9,934 nt of DNA from Bacteroidota bacterium (GTDB lineage Bacteria > Bacteroidota > Bacteroidia > Cytophagales > Cyclobacteriaceae): the NCBI GenBank assembly GCA_023431285.1, contig JAEYXN010000312.1:1-9934 (forward strand). Direction: 5' to 3'. The notes under the pieces are model-generated. The model saw only the letters and a list, made by a program, of their open reading frames with translations. It was not told the origin of the DNA and ran no database searches. This document shows, piece after piece, positions 1 to 5,560 of the stretch. Every line of letters begins with the position of its first letter. Positions within the stretch are counted from its first letter, which is position 1. The translations under genes were made by a program, and so were the position numbers.

Positions 1-227
1 GTATTCCGGAGATCAATTCCGAGGCTGGTTGTGTCGTCTTTGAGTTTGCTTATCAGGCTATCGAGGTTGTGAATATCGGCATTCGCCTTTTCAAGTTGTG
101 AAGTGCGATCTGAAAGATCTGCTTCAAGACGGACCTTCTGCGCGAGAAGGTCATCAAATTTTTTCTTTGAAACGCAAGAGCCGAGTACGACAGAGAGTGA
201 AAGTAGGATAGCGATTTGCTTGATCAT
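1..227 (-). CDS. Coiled-coil lipoprotein, N-terminal part (3' end beyond window)
   Basis: Reading the minus strand from the ATG at 227-225 gives 75 codons with no stop before the window edge, so the gene is cut at its 3' end. The protein begins MIKQIAILLSLSVVLGSCVS, a lipoprotein signal peptide with lipobox L15-G16-S17-C18. After the cysteine comes KKKFDDLLAQKVRLEADLSD and then a long charged, heptad-like stretch rich in Leu, Glu, Lys and Asp that should form a coiled coil. In Bacteroidota this arrangement (lipobox, SKKK-[FY]-[DE]-x-LL, coiled coil) often precedes a C-terminal OmpA/MotB peptidoglycan-binding domain, but that domain would lie outside the window, so the family is an inference. 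An ATG 5 nt upstream runs straight into a stop, which supports this start. The gene is divergent from the lipoprotein at 431. Confidence 0.8.
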   Translation of the reverse strand, partial: MIKQIAILLSLSVVLGSCVSKKKFDDLLAQKVRLEADLSDRTSQLEKANADIHNLDSLISKLKDDTTSLGIDLRN

Positions 228-245
228 GACATTTGATTTGCTGCA

Positions 246-274
246 CTAAAATAATAATTATTAAAGTGTTCCAA
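246..274 (-). promoter_or_regulatory. Possible Bacteroidota-type promoter for the coiled-coil lipoprotein
   Basis: On the minus strand a TTG (274-272) is followed after 18 nt by TATTTTAG (253-246), one mismatch from the Bacteroidota -7 consensus TAnnTTTG. The box ends 18 nt before the start codon at 227. It is a pattern match only; the region is AT-rich, so a chance match is quite possible. Confidence 0.25.
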
Positions 275-430
275 CCATCCCCAAACAAATTGTGTCGGCA
301 CACATTTGTAAAATATTTGCCGTTCCAGCGTAACCCTAACCAATATACTAACCGTAAAAGGTCCTTGTTAGCAAACATAAGTTACGTATCGATACTGACT
401 GCCCTCTAAAAAAAATCTCAAACAATTAAC

Positions 431-1531
431 ATGAAAATCACGAACCGACTTTTAGCTGCCGGAGCGCTTGCTTTTGCCATCACTCTAACCTCTTGTAATG
501 ATGATGACGACAAGAAAGGTAGTGGACAACTTTCTAAGAACGATGCCAAAGGAGAGATCGCTAAGTTCAATACTGACGCGAAACAAGATCTTCAGGGATT
601 CGCCGATGCTGATGGACTTAAAGCCATTCAAGACTTTTTCGACCTAACTTCTATCGATGATCCGCTTGATGGAGGGCGCGTCGCCTCAGACAAGAAAAAG
701 GTACGCGCTTTCCTCAGAGACAGAGGCCGTGAGTTCCGGTCAGTTTTCGTTCCGGCATCATCCACCAAAGGTAAGATAAACAGCGCTGAGCCTTTTGATT
801 TCGAAGCGCACACCGGAGTTTATGTGTGGGTTGACGAATTGCAGGAGTTCGCCTATCAGGGAGATGCACAAACAATAGAAATCCTCTTCCCAACTGAAGG
901 CTCAAACACGAACAACGCAAAACTTCTGCTCGCGGAGTATGAGGAACAACTCGTGGAAGACGAATGGGGTGATCTGTACTATGAACCAACATCAATTAAA
1001 GCAAGTCTCTTCGTGAATGATGTGAAGAAAGCAGGACTGAACCTGGAGATCGAGTATGACGATGCCGGATTTCCTCTGAGCGCTGGCATTGATTTGATGA
1101 TAACTCCATATGCTGTATCACTTGGTTTTGACGTTTCAGGTTCTACAACTTCTACCCTGAGCTTTGGAATCACACATAATCAGGAAACAATGATCGCCGC
1201 TTCTGTGACGGTTAAATACTCCAATGCATCTAAAAGCGAAGAAAGCATTCAGTCTCTCAACGGATTCGTCCAGTTCAAAAACCTGAAATTGCAAGGTACT
1301 GTGGATCCTGAAGGAGCTAATGGCGAAGAAATTGATTTCAACGATTTTATCAAACTCGCACTGTACAGCAATAACTCCAAACTTGGCGATGTTGTCTTTG
1401 TCGATGAGAATGAATCGCAGGTTCCATATCTGAAATATTCAGATGGATCTAAGGAAAGACTGGAAGATGTTTTGGCGCCGGTGGTTGATGAAATTGAAGA
1501 CCTCGTGGAAAGTGTTGACACCAACGGCTAA
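431..1531 (+). CDS. Lipoprotein of unknown function, probably surface-exposed
   Basis: The 366-aa product starts MKITNRLLAAGALAFAITLT and continues S21-C22, a lipoprotein signal peptide with lipobox L19-T20-S21-C22. The cysteine is followed directly by NDDDDKK. In Bacteroidota an acidic run right after the lipid-bearing cysteine is known to act as an export signal that sends lipoproteins to the cell surface, so outer-leaflet display is likely but inferred. The rest is acidic, with alternating hydrophobic and polar segments (about residues 185-290) suggesting a beta-rich fold, and it ends in an acidic helix (DVLAPVVDEIEDLVESVD). I recognise no enzymatic motif or named domain. The leader is A-rich with no clear ribosome site, usual for the phylum. 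The gene stands alone: it is divergent from the coiled-coil lipoprotein and closed by a terminator 26 nt after its stop. Confidence 0.85.
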   Translation: MKITNRLLAAGALAFAITLTSCNDDDDKKGSGQLSKNDAKGEIAKFNTDAKQDLQGFADADGLKAIQDFFDLTSIDDPLDGGRVASDKKKVRAFLRDRGREFRSVFVPASSTKGKINSAEPFDFEAHTGVYVWVDELQEFAYQGDAQTIEILFPTEGSNTNNAKLLLAEYEEQLVEDEWGDLYYEPTSIKASLFVNDVKKAGLNLEIEYDDAGFPLSAGIDLMITPYAVSLGFDVSGSTTSTLSFGITHNQETMIAASVTVKYSNASKSEESIQSLNGFVQFKNLKLQGTVDPEGANGEEIDFNDFIKLALYSNNSKLGDVVFVDENESQVPYLKYSDGSKERLEDVLAPVVDEIEDLVESVDTNG

Positions 1532-1557
1532 TTGCAAACCCAATTACCAAACGAAAG

Positions 1558-1583
1558 GGCCGCCTGAGAAGGTGGCCTTTTTT
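1558..1583 (+). terminator. Intrinsic terminator of the 366-aa lipoprotein gene
   Basis: The stem GGCCGCC (1558-1564) pairs with GGTGGCC (1571-1577), including one G-U pair, around the loop TGAGAA. Six T follow (1578-1583). The AAAG before the stem can extend it by pairing with the T run, so weaker function on the minus strand is possible. It lies 26 nt after the lipoprotein stop and only 19 nt before the next start codon. Confidence 0.9.
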
Positions 1584-1602
1584 GTTTGATTAATCCAATG
1601 AA

Positions 1603-2502
1603 ATGTCTGAACTTGATCTCATTGAAACTACACCAAAAACGCTTATGGAAGGAATGCTGAAACCCGGAAGTCTGAAAGACAAAACCATCATTGTTACCGG
1701 AGGGGGGACCGGACTCGGAAAGTCGATGGGAAAATATTTCCTGGAACTCGGTGCCAATCTTGTGATCACAAGCCGGAAAATGGATGTCCTTTCTGAGACG
1801 GCGAAGCAGCTCTCGTCAGAGACGGGAGGAAAAGTTTTGCCTGTGGCATGCGATGTCAGAAAATATGAAGAGATCGAAAATGTCATCAGGTCAGCAGAGG
1901 CGGAGTTTGGTCAGGTCCATGGCGTTCTTAACAACGCCGCCGGGAATTTTATCAGTCCAACGGAGAGGCTATCACACCGAGCATTCGATATAGTGGTCGA
2001 TATCGTGTTGAAGGGAACATACTATACAACCCTTGCTGCCGGAAAAAACTGGATAGCGAAAAATCAGCCTGGTGTCTTTCTTAACATTGTGACCACGTAC
2101 GCATGGACCGGATCAGGCTATGTAGTACCGTCTGCATGCGGAAAAGCTGGTGTGCTGGCTCTCACAAGATCTCTTGCTGTTGAGTGGGCGAAATACAAGA
2201 TCCGTAGCAACGCCATCGCGCCAGGGCCCTTCCCGACGGAAGGAGCATGGAGCAGACTTCTCCCCGGCGATCTTGTCAAAAAATTTGATCCTGCCGAGCG
2301 TATCCCAGTGAAGCGCGTTGGCGAACATCAGGAACTTGCTAACCTCGCCGCCTACCTTATCTCAGATTACTCAGCATATGTAAATGGAGAAGTAATCACA
2401 ATTGATGGAGGAGAATGGTTAAAGAACGGCGGAGAATTCAGTCACCTCGAAATGATCCCAAACGAAATGTGGGACATGCTCGAAAAAATGAGAGGAAAAT
2501 AA
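1603..2502 (+). CDS. Short-chain dehydrogenase, 2,4-dienoyl-CoA reductase-like
   Basis: This 299-aa Rossmann-fold protein should reduce 2,4-dienoyl-CoA with NADPH during breakdown of polyunsaturated fatty acids. It has the SDR nucleotide loop T32-GGGTGLG-39, an S57-R58-K59 after strand 2 that fits NADPH binding, C83-D84-V85, and NNAAG at 110-114. It lacks the usual YxxxK. Instead Y166 and K181 are 15 residues apart with S177 between, in the context TYAWTGSGYVVPSACGKAG. This matches mitochondrial DECR1, whose catalytic Tyr199 and Lys214 are also 15 apart. NFISPTERLS and the C-terminal GEFSHL region are DECR1-like too. E. coli FadH, which does the same reaction, is an unrelated flavoprotein. 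Starts at M15 or M18 are possible, because the conserved part begins near residue 19. The gene lies 40 nt before bioF on the same strand. Exact substrate is inferred. Confidence 0.85.
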   Translation: MSELDLIETTPKTLMEGMLKPGSLKDKTIIVTGGGTGLGKSMGKYFLELGANLVITSRKMDVLSETAKQLSSETGGKVLPVACDVRKYEEIENVIRSAEAEFGQVHGVLNNAAGNFISPTERLSHRAFDIVVDIVLKGTYYTTLAAGKNWIAKNQPGVFLNIVTTYAWTGSGYVVPSACGKAGVLALTRSLAVEWAKYKIRSNAIAPGPFPTEGAWSRLLPGDLVKKFDPAERIPVKRVGEHQELANLAAYLISDYSAYVNGEVITIDGGEWLKNGGEFSHLEMIPNEMWDMLEKMRGK

Positions 2503-2542
2503 CGCGAGAATATTTCACACGCGATACCTTGCAGCATCGAGT

Positions 2543-3685
2543 ATGAAAAAATCGTTTGACAAGTTTCTCCAGGATAAGTTGCGGAAGCAAGATGAATCTG
2601 GGTTACTCAGGTCGCTTACAGAGACTTCGAACCTCGTTGATTTCTCCTCTAATGACTATCTGGGATTAGGCAGGTCTCAAGCCGTTTCCAGGCTCGCTAC
2701 GGAAATCCATGCATCTTATGGAAGTGGTAATGGCTCAACGGGATCCCGTCTGCTAACCGGAAATTCGAAGCTCGCCCTTGAAACTGAAGACCTTCTTTCA
2801 AAGATATTCAAATGCGAGTCCGGCCTGTTCCTTAATAGCGGGTATGCTGCAAACCTTGCAGTGCTCTCGAGTCTGCCTGGAAAGAATGACACCATCCTCT
2901 ACGATGAATTCGCTCATGCATCCATCAAAGACGGCGCGCGGTTGTCGCAAGCGAAGCGGTTCAGCTTTCGACACAACGACTTGGCCGATCTTGAGAATAA
3001 ATTAAGAAAGTCTGCCGGAAGAACCTTTGTTGCCATCGAATCCGTGTACTCAATGGATGGAGACAAAAGCCCCCTCAAAGAAATAGTTTCCCTTCTTCGG
3101 AGCTATGATTCCGTTTTGATCCTTGACGAAGCACACAGTACTGGAATGTATACACTTGATGGTGCAGGGCTGGCGGTAAGAGAGGGCATCGAAAGCAACA
3201 TCGATGTCAGGATATACACTTTCGGAAAAGCGGTTGGCGCACATGGTGCCTTCGTCGCTGGCTCCAGGAGATTAAGAGATTTCCTAATAAACTTTGCGCG
3301 GCCATTCATCTACACTACTGCTCCTGCACCTCACACTGTTGCTACCGTAAACGCTTCTTTCAGATACATCGGGCAAACCCCGGAACTTCAGGAAAATCTT
3401 GCGAAAAATATAGAAACATACCGGGATGTGATGAACGATATGGATAGTTATGGCGCGAACGATACGGCGATACAAACTATCCGGGTGTCAGGCAATAAGG
3501 ATGCACGAGAACTGGCAGCTTTGTTACAGAAAAATCGGCTTGATGTTCGTCCAATTCTAAGTCCTACGGTCCCTGTTGGAAAAGAGCGATTGCGAATTTG
3601 TATTCACTCATTCAATACAGTACAGGAGATTTATCGTCTGGCGGATCATGTGAGGCCTGTGGTTGAAAAAAAAGTCGAGCAATGA
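2543..3685 (+). CDS. bioF: 8-amino-7-oxononanoate (KAPA) synthase
   Basis: This PLP enzyme of the alpha-oxoamine synthase family condenses a pimeloyl thioester with L-alanine to give KAPA, the first committed ring-forming step of biotin synthesis. The 380 aa match the family's usual length (about 385). Visible landmarks are FSSNDYLGL (34-42), GSGNGSTGSRLLTGN (60-74), the cofactor-stacking histidine H125 in DEFAHAS, D195-E-A-H198 that binds the PLP pyridine nitrogen, and K229 in TFGKAVGAHGA as the internal aldimine lysine. Relatives such as 2-amino-3-ketobutyrate CoA ligase or serine palmitoyltransferase share the fold, but the adjoining bioD and bioA settle the identity. Its stop overlaps the bioD start in an ATGA, which points to translational coupling. 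Confidence 0.95.
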   Translation: MKKSFDKFLQDKLRKQDESGLLRSLTETSNLVDFSSNDYLGLGRSQAVSRLATEIHASYGSGNGSTGSRLLTGNSKLALETEDLLSKIFKCESGLFLNSGYAANLAVLSSLPGKNDTILYDEFAHASIKDGARLSQAKRFSFRHNDLADLENKLRKSAGRTFVAIESVYSMDGDKSPLKEIVSLLRSYDSVLILDEAHSTGMYTLDGAGLAVREGIESNIDVRIYTFGKAVGAHGAFVAGSRRLRDFLINFARPFIYTTAPAPHTVATVNASFRYIGQTPELQENLAKNIETYRDVMNDMDSYGANDTAIQTIRVSGNKDARELAALLQKNRLDVRPILSPTVPVGKERLRICIHSFNTVQEIYRLADHVRPVVEKKVEQ

Positions 3686-4302
3686 ATTACTTCGTTACCG
3701 CCATACATACTGATAGCGGCAAGACTTTAGTGTCTGCAATACTTTGTGAATTTCTTCATGCCGATTATTGGAAACCTGTCCAGGCGGGATATCCCACCGA
3801 TGCATCAAGAATCCGAGAATTAGTTTCTGAAGAGCTTAATGTGCATGCGGAGGGATTTCGACTTAACACCCCAGCCTCACCTCACGCTGCGGCTGCCCTG
3901 GAGGATGTTCGTATCAGCTGCGATGATCTTAAACTTCCCACATCAACCGGAGACCTTATTATCGAGGGGGCTGGCGGAATCCTTGTACCATTGAATGACC
4001 ACGAATTTGTGATTGACATCGCATTAAAATTCAATTGTGAAGTATTGGTGGTCTCTAACCTATATCTTGGAAGTATAAATCATACCTTGCTGACAATTGA
4101 AGCTCTAAAAAACAGAAAGGCGAAGATTTGCGGAATTATCTTCAATGGGCCATCTAACCCTGCGAGCGAGTCTTTCATTCTCAAACACACTGGCCTGCCC
4201 TGTCTCCTTCGAATACTGCCCGAACCGGAATTGACACGCGAAGTTGTTAAACACTATGCCCTGAAGCTACATGACCACTGGAACAATCGAATCAAAAATT
4301 GA
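3682..4302 (+). CDS. bioD: Dethiobiotin synthetase
   Basis: BioD uses ATP and CO2 to close the ureido ring of DAPA, giving dethiobiotin. The 206-aa product has the family's order of motifs: N-terminal P-loop-like AIHTDSGKT (residues 7-15, with K14 and T15), the substrate lysine motif K31-P-V-Q, R43 in DASRIRELV, and E95-G-A-G-G. These correspond to known ATP-, Mg- and DAPA-binding elements of the E. coli enzyme. The first P-loop glycine (TGTDTEVGKT in E. coli) is Ala7 here. Length is slightly short compared with E. coli (about 225 aa), mostly in the C-terminal part. The start codon shares ATGA with the bioF stop, and the 3' end overlaps bioA by 32 nt, so all three are one transcript. Confidence 0.93.
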   Translation: MNYFVTAIHTDSGKTLVSAILCEFLHADYWKPVQAGYPTDASRIRELVSEELNVHAEGFRLNTPASPHAAAALEDVRISCDDLKLPTSTGDLIIEGAGGILVPLNDHEFVIDIALKFNCEVLVVSNLYLGSINHTLLTIEALKNRKAKICGIIFNGPSNPASESFILKHTGLPCLLRILPEPELTREVVKHYALKLHDHWNNRIKN

Positions 4303-5560
4303 TTTTGACCAGGCACACGTCTGGCATCCATTTACTTCCCTATCGGAAGCAACGGCACCGGTATACGTCACTGAAGCAAAAGGAGTATATCTTCATACTT
4401 CGGACGGACGATCGATCATAGATGGCGTATCATCCTGGTGGGTCAATTTGCATGGCCATTCTAATCCTGTTATTGCCCACGCGATCTTTGACCAGGCAAT
4501 GAAACTTGAACACGTTATTTTCGCCGGTTTCACTCATGAACCCGCAATAACGCTTACGCAGAACCTCTTGACGGTTTTACCATCGAATCAACATCGCATC
4601 TTCTTTTCAGACAATGGTAGCACCGCAGTGGAAGTCGCGATAAAGATGGCTTTACAATACTTTTACAACACCGGAAGGAAAAGGAAAAGGATTATTGCAC
4701 TCAATGGATCCTATCACGGAGACACCTTCGGATCCATGTCTGTCGGGGAGCGAGGGACATTCACAAAGCCTTTTCAGGACTACCTTTTTGATGTGAGCTT
4801 TATTGGAGTTCCCAATGAACATAACTTTGAAGGCGTTCTTGAAGAATTCAAACGGCATGTAGACGAAGGTGACGTTGCTGCATTCATTTATGAACCCCTT
4901 GTGCAAGGCGCCGCAGGAATGATCATGTACGAGGCCCATTTATTCGAATCTCTTCTCGCTTATGCATCACATAACGATGTTATTTGCATCGCTGATGAGG
5001 TGTTCACAGGGTTTGGACGAACCGGAAAATGGTTTGCGAGTGAATACATGGATACCAAACCGGATATCATTGCAGTTTCAAAAGGAATAACTGGCGGGAC
5101 GTTACCTTTGGGCGTGACAGCATGCTCGAAAAAAATAGCTTCAGCATTCGAATCAAACAATCCCGCTCATACCTTTTTTCACGGCCATTCATATACTGCA
5201 AATCCCATTGCTTGCGCTGCCGCAAATGCAAGCTTTTCTATTCTGAAGGAAACTAATACCTGGAAGAATATCCGTCGCATTGAAGAATCCCATTCAACTT
5301 TTGTGAAGAAGGTGGCTCACCATAAACACGTACGGAATGTCAGAAGTATTGGGACCATCCTGGCTCTTGAACTCGAAATAGGAGATACAGATTATTTCAA
5401 CGACATCAGGAAGAATATATATTCGTTCTTCGTTAAGAGAGAAATTCTTCTTCGCCCGTTGGGAAACATCATCTACGTACTACCGCCATACGTAATTGAA
5501 GAACCTGAGCTAAAAAGAATCTACGACGCGATTGAGGATTTTCTTCAGGAACTAGGGTAA
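4271..5560 (+). CDS. bioA: Adenosylmethionine (or lysine)-8-amino-7-oxononanoate aminotransferase
   Basis: BioA transfers an amino group to KAPA to make DAPA. The 429-aa class III PLP aminotransferase shows HVWHPF (16-21), SSWWVNLHGH (54-63), the DSG-like DNGSTAVEVA (114-123), S147-YHGDT, D242-E-V in the PLP-binding region, the aldimine lysine K271 in VSKGITGGT, HGHSYTANP (304-312) and the substrate-carboxylate arginine in LLRPLGN near residue 400. E. coli Tyr17 is Phe21 here, while Tyr144 and Asp147 are kept (Y148, D151). E. coli HGPTF is HGHSY, as I recall in the lysine-using Bacillus enzyme, so the amino donor is open. The ATG at 4271 lies inside bioD. The protein starts MTTGTIESKIDFDQAHVWHP, colinear with the E. 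coli N-terminus, which supports that start. The stop overlaps the convergent gene by 9 nt. Confidence 0.94.
   Translation: MTTGTIESKIDFDQAHVWHPFTSLSEATAPVYVTEAKGVYLHTSDGRSIIDGVSSWWVNLHGHSNPVIAHAIFDQAMKLEHVIFAGFTHEPAITLTQNLLTVLPSNQHRIFFSDNGSTAVEVAIKMALQYFYNTGRKRKRIIALNGSYHGDTFGSMSVGERGTFTKPFQDYLFDVSFIGVPNEHNFEGVLEEFKRHVDEGDVAAFIYEPLVQGAAGMIMYEAHLFESLLAYASHNDVICIADEVFTGFGRTGKWFASEYMDTKPDIIAVSKGITGGTLPLGVTACSKKIASAFESNNPAHTFFHGHSYTANPIACAAANASFSILKETNTWKNIRRIEESHSTFVKKVAHHKHVRNVRSIGTILALELEIGDTDYFNDIRKNIYSFFVKREILLRPLGNIIYVLPPYVIEEPELKRIYDAIEDFLQELG

Noticed and set aside
290..305. Imperfect palindrome TGTGTCGGCACACA in the divergent spacer as a possible operator
   Set aside because: Only the outer four bases of each side and parts of the centre pair; no second copy or known consensus supports an operator.
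714..995. Minus-strand ORFs of 60-100 codons inside the 366-aa lipoprotein gene, and similar ones inside the bio genes
   Set aside because: They are antisense shadows of strongly supported genes, with no signal peptide, motif or plausible spacing of their own.
1532..1540. TTGCAAACC, similar to one half of a biotin repressor (BirA) operator
   Set aside because: No matching right half (GGTTTACAA-like) lies at the expected spacing, and the terminator hairpin occupies that place. One half-site of 9 bases is easily found by chance.
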